Shown in pieces: positions 13,601-26,100 of a stretch of 64,000 nucleotides of DNA (position 1 is its first letter; each line of letters begins with the position of its first letter). Source of the DNA: Melitaea cinxia. Taxonomy: Eukaryota; Arthropoda; Insecta; Lepidoptera; Nymphalidae. The DNA is taken from assembly GCF_905220565.1 (NCBI RefSeq), contig NC_059419.1, positions 6,067,326-6,131,325 on the forward strand, read 5' to 3'. Position numbers and translations under genes: made by a program. The notes under the pieces are model-generated. The model saw nothing but the letters and a program-made list of their open reading frames with translations. It searched no databases and was not told the origin of the DNA.

Positions 13601-15219
13601 GACGGTATGCGGAAGTGTATCTTTTTGAATGTTTTCTCATTTGCATTTATGTTTCGAAATAACATGTTTAATGGCTGTAACATCTGCGCACGCGACGCAT
13701 TTTAAACATGGTTATATGGTCATCATTTACAAGTATTTTTGGCTTAAGTTTATATTTTGGACGATCCAAGATAATACTGTCTACTAACATAATACTGTCT
13801 AGTTTTATTAAATATCTAATGACACGCACGGTGTTATCTGCTTGTTGTTTATATTTTTTAACCCTTGTCGTTTAGTGAAGGAATATATTATGGCCTACTC
13901 CATTTCTATTAAGAATACTTTTGATCGGTATTATGCTTTGAAATTGGTTATTCTAATCACAGACCTAAAAATTATTTTTAGTAATATATTAAAGAGATTA
14001 TGGAACTCTGTTCCACAAACAGATGGACGAAGTAAAAGTGAATCAAACCATTCTTATTTTTAATGAAAAAGTCACGAACGTAGTATGCAGAAAAACATTG
14101 ACAGTATCAAAGTGGCCGCAAACAAAATGTGTGTTTAAAAATAAAAGGAAAAGTAGGAAAAAACTGATGATGCCAGCATTTTCATTGACCTCTTCTGATT
14201 GGCATGTTAGTATCTGATTCTCACCTACCGTAGGCGTTGATACACTACCAATAATTCACACCAATGTGTTATGAATTTTTTATAAGATCTAACTACCAAA
14301 TTAATCGTGGAATTATTCTACGTAATAGTAAAATATGTAAAAAAACCTTCAATTTATTTTCTTCGTGGCTATCCAGATAACCTCGACTTAATATTTTCAA
14401 TACACTTTTCTTGGCCATAACAATTCCTAACAAAAAAAAAAAGCGAAAAGCACGCTTAGCGTTTCTACTAATTAATTACCTTCTGCGTGTGGCTTCCACT
14501 GCGTAGATTCGAAAACCTTGAAATTCGTTAAAAGGAGAATGCCCACCGCAGTATGGACTTTAGTTTCGCTTTGAAAAATTTTGTGCCATGATGATATTTA
14601 CCACATTTTGTAGGTTCCTTAGTGTAAATTTAATTAAAAAAAACGCTGTTTCTCTAGCTCGACGGGTTTAATGAAAAAAAGTCACAACAAAAGTGGTTTT
14701 CTTATCCTTCATTCATTTTGTATTTTTATTTACATTTGAAGTTTTAACTATCTGTAAATGTTTGAATATGATCTGAATGCAAGTAAGTTAATGCTTCAGT
14801 TTGCATATACTCTAGATTATTGAAGATATTTGACACAACAAAGATATTGACTTTCCCTTATACACAGGTTGTTAACTTATGCACAGGTTGTTTTAGAATT
14901 TGTGTTTTTAATCATTTAACTATGACCCAAGAAACCTACAAAAATATTTCAGATAAGACAGTGAGGCAATAAATAAAAAACAACTTGTGTATACAAAATC
15001 ATTTTTTTAATAAGTAAATACTACATTGTGCTATTCTTTGTAAGATAACTGACTTTGTTTTGAAATATAATTCTATAATAATAATTGGTATGAGGGGTAT
15101 TTATTTGACACCTAGCAAACAGTCTTACAATCGTTTTGTAGATTAAACAATCAACAATTGGGATTGTGTTGTGTAAAACAAACAAATACTTTCATTTTGA
15201 AATATTTTAACAATTTAAC
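7601..15219. other. Long gene-poor AT-rich stretch
   Basis: No supportable coding exons. A short LINE-tail-like piece ('aataaagcgatctcttccag') lies at 8027-8046 and matches part of 21755-21925. The 'gatcctcgcgggcacagcta' at about 13191-13210 is the end of a family B-like repeat. The short open frames here lack domains and usable splice context. Confidence 0.45.
10179..10242 (-). repeat. 36-bp retroposon stub with 14-bp target duplication
   Basis: AAAGTTTTCGACTA occurs at 10179-10192 and again at 10229-10242. The 36 bases between are a (CTT)n run plus 'cggggttaatggctttcaa'. On the minus strand this is a SINE 3' end with a (GAA)n tail, extremely 5'-truncated. Confidence 0.6.
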
Positions 15220-18178
15220 TTATTCATTTTCAAATGAGAATTCATTAAATATGTCATCTAAAAACTGGGCCGGAGCAGTAACATCATTATATCTGCCCCA
15301 CCCCAGGTACCACACCACACACATAACATGGGCACAACAACCTACAGTTCTGTTGCCCACAAGACAGCTGCAGCAATAACCTGATATAGCTTCGACACTA
15401 TTGGCAACATTTTCATCTTTACTTATCAACAAATATGCATAATAAGTTCTGCCACCAATATGTCGAGACTTTATTCTCCCTCTCAGTAAGAAATGATTTG
15501 TGCCCAGAATAAGAGGAATATCTTCTTCAATTTCGTTATTAATTTCTATTGTGTAAGTGCCGTTTGTTCGTACGTGCTCACCGTAATATGAAGAAGCTTG
15601 TTTGAGCTGGTATGTCCCTAATGCAAATCTTTTCAAATCAGTTATGCTAAGTCTTGGGAACTGATCTAAATGTGGGTGGTGAGCATCAATGCTTACAAAC
15701 GTAGCTCTTCGCCTATTATAATTTTCAATTCTTACAGTATTAGCAAGAAAATTATCTATATGTAACCTACGTACCGCAATTGCCAAATATTCTGCTGCTT
15801 CTGGTATGTCTTCAATAAGTGGGTGCAATTTATTTGTTAAGGCACAGCCGTTCCGAAAATCGATCATTAAATGCTTAGCAGCTTTATTAAAAAACTCTTG
15901 GCGAAACAGTTTGAAGTCGCGTTTGAGACGACCATTGACCACTTCAACCACCCACCTACACATTGTTACATATCTCGACTTATTTGCTTGTTGTGTTGAA
16001 GTTGATGCTCGCCTTCTGATAAAGACTCAGGCATATGAGCTTGATAGCCATATTCTATCAGTTCAGGTATTACATCCCTGAAACCTCTATCTAAAATAAA
16101 AATATCCCCCTCTCTAAAATATCTTCTCATTTCACCATTACTATTTCTAAATTCATTACTCATAATGGTAGCATCATTCACTGTCGCTCTATATGGACCT
16201 AAACAATCAAGGATATGGCCATCACAACAAACTATCATGAACGGCTTCACCAAATTAAGATGTTTATGTAAGCTGAAGGACTCTTTTTGAAATAAATAGT
16301 TGCTACTGCTTTGTACGTACACATATGTAGCATCACATATTACAATAGCGGGTCTCATTTCTGAAGAAGGATTAGGATTCCCAAACAGTCCTTCTGGAAT
16401 TGTTTTATTCCTAGCTGCAACTTCTTCCACTGTCATGTGATTAAGGCCTAAATGTAAAGGAACCATCTGTTGGCTCATGCAGTTTCTTGCCTTATTCATA
16501 TTTCTTTCTAATGTGCTTCGGAGCATTTCAAATAAAGAACTGAGTCTTTCATTGCTATCACCGGTACGCAATTTGGCCAAATAAATACTTAATGCCACAC
16601 TTGCAGAAGGCACTTCATTGTGCAGACTAGGCATTTCTGCTAAAAGTTCATGGAACTGAGCAGCTGTAACTCCAAGCCAATACTGGCAGAGATTGGGTGG
16701 CATCATATTTATGTTATTGAAATCCAACGTTCTTAAATTAATTCTCTCCATCATATTCAGCATGTAATCCATCTGTGATGCAGTAAAATCCCTAATATTA
16801 GATTGTAACTGCTCCCAACAATCATTTTCTAAATGGTATCTGCATAAACGAGCAGAAGATGGAATGTATAATCTATAGCGACATAATAACATTTCCTTCA
16901 CTCCAGTTGGTACCAATAAACGTTCAACATTTTCACATCCTGAAAATATACAATGTCTTGAGGTTGCTGCAACACGTGAATAAGTTTGTGATATTATTCT
17001 AGCAGTTTCTTGACGTTGTGGGACCGAAATATGTGGAAGTGGAGGCGTCACAGGCATATGTGGTGGTTCTCTGTTATCAGTTTCCTCATTGAAGGCTTCA
17101 ATAGGTCTATTGGCATCTTGCCGCGTTTGTTTTTGAACATTTCTCCTAGCAGCAAGCCAGCATGCAGTACAAACTCTATTCAGATGAGAAACCTGAAATT
17201 AAAATATTTGTTAAGCAATATATTTATAAAAATTACTAGAACAACTAATATTTTCTAAAAATCTTATCTTAATATGTATGGGTATGCTTTGATAATCATA
17301 AAGAGTACATTTTTCACTAAACAAAGTTGTTTAAAAAGGGTGTGAAAAGATTATTATGGGGTCGGCAATGCGTCTGTGATGCCTCTGGTATTGCAAGTGT
17401 CCATAGGCTATGGTGACTACTTTCCATCAGGTGGGCTGTATGCTTGTTTATTGTTGTTGATATTAAGGAGACTGAATGTAAGTTTTAAAAAATCACATAT
17501 AATCATAGTAAAAAAAATACACAAAAAATAATATGTACCAAATGAGGAAATGTCCAACTAATTATAACATTCCTTTCTGGGCAGTCTGGATGAACAAGAT
17601 GAGTGCGGGCCCGCAGAATAGATATACCACAAGCAAAGCACACATTTCTATGTCCAGACATGGGCGATTGGGCTGGTACACCATCGGGTACTTGTTGTAG
17701 CATTCCAAAGCACTCCAAGCATATTCTATTATCAGAAGAAACCTACAAAGAAATTAATATTCTTAATACTTAGTTTATTTTTAGCTACTAAGCTTATTAC
17801 ATATAAATACCTACCTCACTGATATTAATTGGATGGATTGGAGCCCAGCATAATTATCAGTGTTTTTTACTATGTCCAAAATAAATACAGGACTAAGCAT
17901 GCGCCATATTGTAATATAAAGGCTTTGTAAACTCCAATTAATAGTTTCAGTTCCCTCTTCTAATGAAATAGTTGCCTCAGTCATAAAGTCTACGAGTTTT
18001 TTAATAATTGCGAGGCTGAATAGGTTATAAAAATATGTTAATACTTTTAACTTACCGGCGTTGGTGATATCCAGACACGAAGAATATTCACCATAGGCTC
18101 TGTTGCATCTTCCACCATGCGCCAGCGCTGGTGTGCCAATCTCATAGAGCAATTGATACACCGGCGAGTAACATCCAT
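15220..18178 (-). pseudogene. ISL2EU/Harbinger-like DDE transposase with SWIM finger, frameshifted
   Basis: Three exons in matching phase 0: 18056-18178 (start codon at 18178), 17539-17742 and 17192 down to 15220. Exons 2 and 3 both open with VS-x-x-NR-(I/V)-C-x-x-C, and exon 2 adds CFACG, so the N-terminal part is cysteine-rich and likely binds zinc. Exon 3 carries an RNase-H-fold DDE core: ICDATYVYV, then GPYRATVNDATIM, then IFILDRGFRD, then RWVVEVVNGRLKRDFK. The C-terminus has CSCLVG(x)nCCAHVMCVVWYLG, a SWIM-type zinc finger (CxC...CxH). Exon 3 is 1,973 nt, not a multiple of three, and the frame shifts once between about 15975 and 16015, just before the RWVVE block, so one indel has inactivated an otherwise intact gene. 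The role would be cut-and-paste transposition. Terminal inverted repeats were not found. Confidence 0.75.
17340..17460 (+). repeat. Family C SINE fragment in the transposase intron
   Basis: 'ggggtcggcaatgcgtctgtgatgcc ... ccatcaggtgggctgtatgcttgttt' is a worn copy of the repeat at 26563-26835 and 32583-32860. It lies in the intron between transposase exons 2 and 3. Confidence 0.6.
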
Positions 18179-18339
18179 TGTCGTAGATAGGTATAGGTTT
18201 GGTTCACAAACACACCGAAAGTAAAGAGTCTCTGTCTCAAATATATTTTCAATTTCTATAGTTCTAGGAGGAACACGAAGCTCAACTCGACAAAGAAAAT
18301 AGAAAGAAAACAATAAAAAGCTCTGACACAATAACAAAC

Positions 18340-19754
18340 GAACTTATTAGCACGAAAGTAGGTACGTCAGTAAAACGAAATAGTTACACATTTGACTTAT
18401 TTGATATCTTTTAAGTGAATATCGCATTATTGCCAGTTGTAGATCGATTATCGATTAATCGATTATGATTGACAAAACACTAAAACAGGATACTTTCAGA
18501 TAGATTAATCAAATAAACTCATATTATTATCAAATAAAAATTGATTTTCTTTATTATTTAACATGTTATTATGAACTGCCAATTCGATATTTTAATAAAC
18601 TAAATATAAGTGTATCGATTATATTTTGGTGAGTCGATTCGCTCGTACGAAAATTGCAATACTGAGGATTCAAATGTCAATAACAAAAAATACTTGGGAA
18701 TTGCGAGTAAAACGGAAATGAATAAATTACTGCTTAATATGTGGATTCTTATCCGTCGAAGTTATGGCTAAGTATTTTACAATGGGTAGTGAAAATTAAA
18801 AACTTAGTTTTTAATATTAATTTGGTTTAGGCACAACGACGTGGAAGGAGGAAACCACCTATGGGCATTCCCCTTTAATATCAAAAAATAAATCATAGTA
18901 ACAATGACATTGAAATAATTTTTAAAGTCAGGATAACTATTAATAATACAAAGACATAATTATATCATATATGTATCAGCTTATAGTAGGTAGTGTATCC
19001 ACTAACTCGCAATGCGGTTGATTAACCGACTATTCTACTGCAAGGAGAAGACCTAAGCCCAGCTGGTTGTTTTAGGCTGAATCAATTAATCAATGTCAGT
19101 CACTCACCAAAGCCTCTCCCCGTTCCTTATAGCCTAAAGGGACAGTGTGACACATCGAAGGGAATCCGAGCGTGATCATTGTAGAAAAATAATTAAGTTA
19201 ATAATTTAGCGTTTTTCCCTCAAATAAAGCGTTGTTCCAGCATTTTAACTCAATCTAAAATAATGTTTAGTGTCAGATATTTCACGGTCACGTGAGGTCC
19301 TCTCAAAAGAGCATACGACTGCTTTTGTGCTTTTATGTCTTGTGTAAAAAATACCAATGTAGTTGAGTTATAGGTACCGCTCATAACTTGGACTCTACAA
19401 TATAAAAGTCTATGCAGGTAAAGCACTAATCTCTGTCTCGAAGTAATTATAGCCACTTAAATGCAATCTACTTGAAGGCGGGGGCGAACTTGTTTTCTTA
19501 TTGTGCGCCATCGTAATTAGCTATTAATTGGAGCTCAGTTGATTGATTACTTCGATAATTCGTTGAATCACAAAATCTATATTTACTTAACATATAATTT
19601 GGATCATCAGTTTTAACAAATTAAGCAATTATTAACTTCTAAATTGTGTATTAAGCGTATCATATTTTTTTTTTTTTTGTGAATTTATCTATTTTTTATC
19701 TTCTTACTATTTCTTCTTTTTTTTCAATACCTTGTCTCGATAATAACGAACGCA
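18340..19754. other. No gene seen
   Basis: AT-rich flank of the transposase gene. 19010-19085 ('caatgcggttgattaaccg ... cctaagcccagctgg') may be a very old copy of family A. Nothing else supportable. Confidence 0.4.
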
Positions 19755-20304
19755 ATAATTGTGTTTGCTCGCAAACGAAAAAAAACCGACTTCAATTACA
19801 TCGACGAGTAGTACAACGTAGATCGACGAAAAAATAGTCAAGTAACTGCGCGTTATCAAAGATTACTCAAAAAGTAGTTATCAGATCTCAATAAAATTTA
19901 TATGTGACCACATGACAAACATCAGCTTTCGATTATATTAAAAATTATTAAAATCGGTACACCCAGTAAAAAGTTATTGCGGATTTTCAAGAAGTTCCTT
20001 CAATTTCTCTGGGATCCCATCATCAGATCCTGGTTTCCTTATCATGGTACTAAACTAAGAATATCTTCTTTCCAACAAAAAAAGAATTATCAAAATCGGT
20101 ACATCCAGTAGAAAGTTATGCGGTATAATACAACGTAGGTCGACGAAAAAAGCGTCAAGTAAAAACGCATTATTAGATATAACTCGAAAAGTAGTTGTTA
20201 GATCTCAAATAAATTTAAATGGGACCAATTGGCACACACTACCTTTCGATTAAAAGAAAATTTGTCGAAATCGCTCCACCCAGTCAAAAGTTCTGATGTA
20301 ACAT

Positions 20305-20354
<50 letters not shown>

Positions 20355-20396
20355 TCGAATTGAGAACCTCCTCCTTTTTGGAAGTCGGTTAAAAAA
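19755..20396 (+). repeat. Dimeric non-autonomous element, family F
   Basis: Begins 'ataattgtgtttgctcgcaa', followed by 'aaaaccgacttc', and ends 'gaagtcggttaaaa', giving short terminal inverted repeats. The interior holds two related halves: 'tacaacgtagatcgacgaaa ... gttatcagatctca' and 'tacaacgtaggtcgacgaaa ... gttgttagatctca'. A poly(A) run lies at about 20309-20349. A near-twin is at 45922-46558, a single-unit relative at 49747-50006, and a fragment at 34472-34545. Confidence 0.65.
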
Positions 20397-22911
20397 CAAA
20401 CAATTCGTTGCAGTCGTTAGGAAGCTATGCGCGTTACAGGTACATTCGGCAATTCATTTATATATAAGAAACAGTTTAAATCCGCTTGTTCCATGTGCTA
20501 CAAGTTTGATTTGAAAAATTATTTTTGTGATGAAATTTTTATATTCTATATAAGTAGAGCAGCAATCATAAACGCGCGTGAAACCTATTGCATGTTAAGT
20601 TTCAATTAAAAATATATATAAAAGTTTTTCATTATCATATATTAGCAGCGTCTGTAGTGTAACAGCAATTACGAGGCATTTCTAGGAACATAAGATTCGT
20701 GTGTATACTGGGGGTGTACTTGCTATATTAAAATTTTAAAATGTGTTTTAAAATCAATATCCGCAGAAAGTAAATTTGACAACAATATTTTCATAATTTA
20801 TTCGTTTGTTTAACGTTTAAAATTACTTTTCGGATATTTGAAGGAAAAAGTAGATTTTGCTTTTTCTATAAAAATTATTATTACACTTTACAATCTTTTT
20901 CATGAGTTTTAATTACGCATATTTTATGAAAAAGTGTTTATTAGTTATTAAAGTTTAGACTTATAATAAATTTATTAATAAAAGAACGACGAATTCGTTT
21001 TAATTATAATGTTTAAAATACATAAAGTAATAAGTAAAATATTTTTAGCTAATTAGACGTTTTAATACTTACGTAAAAATTATGCTGTAATGTAATAGTA
21101 ATTACCATATGGTATATTACTTTTAAAGAACGTTTATAGGAGATTTTATTTACTAGTTTTGTAAAAGTTTTCTTATACTACTGTTATAAGTCTTAAACCG
21201 TCTGTTTCTTTTCTTTGTATGGTTCGTACGTAATTATTTCCATACATACCCATCCCATTAAAATTCCAATTTTTAATTAATAAGTTACACATCAAGGAGC
21301 TAAAAAATATATTAAAATAGTCATAAATATAATCGCTCACAAATGAACAAGTTACACGTAAGTGAAGTTGCGAGATTTGTCTATTGTGAATGTTCTCTAT
21401 GTGCCTGTCCAACGAGCTCTTTCTGCACTAATTACCAAACAAAACTTGACACAAATATTGTCTCATTATTGCATTATTCAAGGGGACAGAGTCATTTAAT
21501 TACACAAAATGTGTATGCTGTATTTTAATTAACTACTTTCATTTAGATATTTTATGAGCTCGTAATGTCAGTTTCGGAGCCCAAATAAAAATCAGTTTCA
21601 ATGAGCCAGTTAAGTAATTTATCTTTTTTCAGCATTCAGAAATATTCGAATCACTCTTTAACAATTCCAATAAATATTGGAAGTTATCCAGATAATATCG
21701 TACCATCTTTGTATCGACTTTTTAGTTATCTGATACCTACTAAATATCGGATAAATAATTACAATACAATACAATACAAATATACTTTATTGTACAACCA
21801 AATACAATACAAATAACATAAAAGAAAAAGAAACAAGCGAGAAATAATAATAATAACAAAAAAAAGAAATGTACAAAAGGCGGTCTTATCGCTAAAGAGC
21901 GATCTCTTCCAGACAACCTTTAGAAAAAGGACATGAATAAGAATAAATTATATGAATATAAAAACTTTATACGAATATATAATATTTGTAAAGCTATAAA
22001 GCTACGCTCATTATATACGTTTTTGACTCCAAAATTATATTTTGTGAAAAGAATTAGGTTACGTTTAGTAGTTGCGAAAGTATCGTATGTTGCCCTTATT
22101 TCTTCTAAAAGAAACAAGGCCAAAACTCTATTGAAAATTTGATAGTGTTTCGAATGAAAAAGTAATACTTCAGTGTTGCGTCCTGTAGGAACTACGATAA
22201 CAGATATACGTCCCAGCAGCAGATCGAATCCAGATTGGCTCTGAATTCACTGCGTATTCAGGAATATACATAAAAAAATGTAATTTCTCAGAAAATACGA
22301 GATTATAATATCAAGTACGAGATTACTTATTTAACTTTCGTGTTAATAATAAACCTTTGATCCGCTACAAGTAAAACCCGAATAACGATAAGGCCCTGGA
22401 TCCGTGATACGATAAATCCTTATATTTACCGATTTGATTTTCCCTTCTTTTCTATCAAAAATTCTTGCGAAAACTTATTACATACTTTATTATATACTTT
22501 AAGTAATACTTTAGCTATAGTGTTAATATATATAGATACTTACGAGTAATTACGTAAAACCTATCAAAAGTCAATCTTTTTGAATAGCGAAAATTCAATA
22601 TCGCGAAGCGGAGCTGATATTAAGACCCAACAACCCACTCGCATGCGATGAAATCTATTTCTGGCAAACTTTTAAATTGTATTTAAAAGAACTCCTAATA
22701 TTTCAAAAACATGATACCAGAACTCGTGCGTGATAACTACCTTTGTGAACTTAACCATTATTTCGTTTCATGTAAGACCTATTTGAATAATTAAATGACA
22801 TTCAGACAAGCACTGGCAGCGTAAAAATTGGATTAGATAATGTTGGTCTAAATGTTACTTTGAGGATAAAAATATTTTGCATTTCTTAAACAATTATACT
22901 ATTTCTTTTAG
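20397..22911. other. Cdc14: Upstream flank or first intron of CDC14
   Basis: The missing first coding exon of CDC14 must end in phase 1 and lie upstream of 22912. I could not identify it here or further upstream in the window. The sequence is AT-rich, with a LINE tail at 21755-21925. Confidence 0.4.
21755..21925 (-). repeat. LINE 3'-tail-like repeat
   Basis: Reads '(caata)n ... tactttattgtacaacca' and then 'aaaaggcggtcttatcgcta' and 'agcgatctcttccagacaac'. I recognise this combination from lepidopteran LINE 3' ends. A fragment also occurs at 8020-8050. Confidence 0.5.
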
Positions 22912-23171
22912 ACAGGTTATACTTTGCAACCCTCAAAACGGGATACAAGCCGAAACCCACCAGAAACAGCAAGTACTTCCACATCGAGGATGACATCGTC
23001 TACGAAAGCTTTTACTTCGACTTCGGTCCCTACCACCTCTGCCATCTGTACCAATTCTGCAACCGCCTCAACGATGAATTGGATAATAATCCAAAGAAAA
23101 AAATTGTGTTTTACACTAGTAACAACGAGACGCTCAGACTCAACGCCGCTTACCTCATCGGAAGCTATCAG
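22912..23171 (+). CDS. Cdc14: CDC14 first visible exon (A domain)
   Basis: Follows acceptor 'tttcttttag' and ends CAG before GTACGG. Enters in phase 1 and leaves in phase 0. Starts (D)RLYFATLKTGYKPKP, includes SKYFHIEDDIVYESFYFDFG and KKKIVFYTSNNETLRLNAAY. This is the N-terminal half of the non-catalytic A domain that shapes substrate specificity. Confidence 0.9.
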
Positions 23172-26100
23172 GTACGGACGAACGTTGTATAATTTGCTCG
23201 ATGATCATTGCACGTTTATTCTCACGTGATCGCAATTGTGCTGAAACAGATATGCTGTTGCAAATGATTGAAATACAGAGTCGTTTTATGAAATTTATAT
23301 CAATAAAATATTATAATCTGTATATGTCAATCCAACGGGAATAAAGTTGAGCTGATTTCATGCGGAAAAGCTTTAAGAAACAGCTTTATTGATGTAGATT
23401 AATTCTGTAAGTTCACTTCCCATTTATATATATTTATTTAACGCCAGCTTTAGTCTTAAATTTTACTATATTTTTAAATTTATACCAAAATTATATATAC
23501 TACGCAGTATATCATTGTAAAAATACTTTTGATCTCTCACTAAAACGGAATACTACAATAATTACTTTTTTAAATATGTTCGTTACTATTCTTAAACCAA
23601 TCTATAATTTTATTCTTATAAGGAATACATATTTTATGTAAAATATAATACAATAGCCCATGTGTCATACTAAACAAACTATAATTTTAAAAATACAACG
23701 AAGTACAAAGACGCACACTAGCGAAACATAATCTCATAAATCTAGTGTGCACCGGAAGGCTCTTTTATCGATAAGCTAAAACGTCGCCTTGGTTTACTGG
23801 TTTGGTTTAAAGTGCTTATATTTGTGAATCTTACAAAAGAGACATCTTATGGACTTTTGGCCATGGAAAATGCAATTTTCACAGCCTATACATTTCATTA
23901 GACGTAGGAGTACCCACGACATATCTTAAAGTACGTACAATTTCGAAAGGTGCTCAAAGCATTCTTGTGACCTACATTTTTTGATAATTTTATTATAGCC
24001 AAAAATGAAATAAAATATATTTACATGTAGTCTTGCACTGTCCTGGGCTTCATTATGCCTATAGAACAGTATAATTTTTGTAGTGTACTATTCTTAGTAA
24101 TAAGGTATAACGGGTGTTGGATTTCACCGTCTATTTTTCAAAGTCGTTAATTCTATTACGAGTGTGTTTGAACACTGTTTCCGACCTTGCTAAGTATAAA
24201 AACGAAATATTAAAACTTGGTTTTCTCTAAGATTTTTTTTAAGCTATTTATTTAGATATTCTCCCTGATTGAAATTTTATTTCAGATTTAGTCTATACAA
24301 ATAAATAAAATTGGAGTGTCTGTTTGTAATATTACAATAACCGCTTTTTACTAAATGCATGTGGATATACATCCATATCCATTTAACACGGTACATATAC
24401 TAAAATAACATTTTTTTACAATTTTTGTCTCTCTGTCTGTCTGTTTGTTCCGACTTCTCTCTGAAACGGCTGGACCGATTTTGACGGGACACTGGTAGAT
24501 AGCTGATAAACCAAAGAGTAACTTGGGCTACTTTTATTTTAGAAAATTATTTGTTTTATTGTGCTGTGTGGTTACGGCACTAAAGAATTTAGCCACCCCC
24601 TTTCTTCCCGTGGGTGTCGTAAGAGGCGACTAAGGGATAACAAGGTTCCACAACCACCTTGGAACTTAAGAAGCCGACCGATGGCGGGATAACCATCCAA
24701 CTGCTGGCTTTGAAATACACAGGCCGAAGACGGGCAGCAGCGTCTTCGGTGCGACAAAGCCTGTACTGCGGTCACCAACCCGCCTGCCCAGCGTGGTGAC
24801 TATGGGCAAAACACATGAGTTCACATTATTTTTGGCGTAAACTTGTGGAGGCCTATGTCCAGCAGTGGACTGTATAGGTTGTAATGATGATTATGATGAT
24901 GATGATTTATTTTATGACTCTGCAAACTGAACAATAACTTTTTTGTTAAATTCCACGCGTACGAAGTCGCGGGCACAGCTAGTTTATAAATAAAACAAGA
25001 GATAAAACGAAATTAAAAACTTTTTGTTTAAATATTGCAACTTCTATGCTAGTACAGTTGCTTAATTGCAATGTCTAGTATTTTTTTTTTCTTCAATTTT
25101 TTAATTGAGCATTGCATCCAGCATCTTCATAGCGTCTTCGGTGCGACAAAGCCAGCCCTGCGGTCACCGACCCGCCTGCCCAGCGTGGTGACTATGGGCA
25201 AAACACATGAGTTCACGTTATTTTTGGCGTAAACTTGTGGAGGCCTATGTCCAGCAGTGGACTGTATAGGCTGTAATGATGATGATTGCATCCAAAAACT
25301 TTTACTAGAAACGATGTTGTTATGAATAAACTCTCAAAAGTAGAATTTTATTAATAATAATCTTTTCAATGTGTTTCCATTAAGATTAGCATGGATAATA
25401 ATTAAAATTAATAATAAACATTATTACATTATTATTATTATTTATTATTATTTACAACATTACAATGGATACTTTGGAGAAACAGAATTGTAATCAAAAC
25501 TCACTACCTACTATTTTATTAAATTAGTTCTTTACTTTTCAAAATTAATCATTTCTTAAGCAACTCTTTTTGATTGGGCATAGTTTGTGTGTTTGTTTTT
25601 TAATAAATTAATATCATAAATAGGAATTACCCAAAAATCTTATGAGGCAGTTTTATTTTTATCGAAATCGGCCTCAAAAGTGTTTGGAATAAAGTTTTCG
25701 CTATTTGACGGCCATCCACACCCACTTGAAAAATGTATTTGTCTATATTGTGCTGTATATTATTTTTATTTTTTATGATTATTTTAAAGATATTGTGTCA
25801 TAAAATAAAAATTACCTAACGCCTTACAAGGCTTCAACCTCCAGAGTATCTACCCACTTTAGAAGTAGAAAAAGAAAAATTGTGATCTGGAAAAAGGCTA
25901 TAAAAAGGTCCTATATTTAGCTTAGCTAGTTTTTGCCCGACGAAGAGTGTTTTTGTTCGGGTGTGAATTTTTATCCAAAGTTTAAAAAAAAAACGGAAAT
26001 TCTTTGTCCAAACAAATTTAGTTAATTAAAGCTAAAAAATATCCATTTGTAATGGACATACTATTGAAACGAGAACTCCGCACATAGCTACTTTTTAAAT

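Noticed and set aside
13443..13628. GC-richer open frame of 61 codons
   Set aside because: No recognisable domain, no neighbours in frame, and no splice partners that extend it.
20427..20442. ATG followed by a phase-1 GT that could be the CDC14 first exon
   Set aside because: It would give only four residues without family resemblance, and GTACAT is a poor donor.
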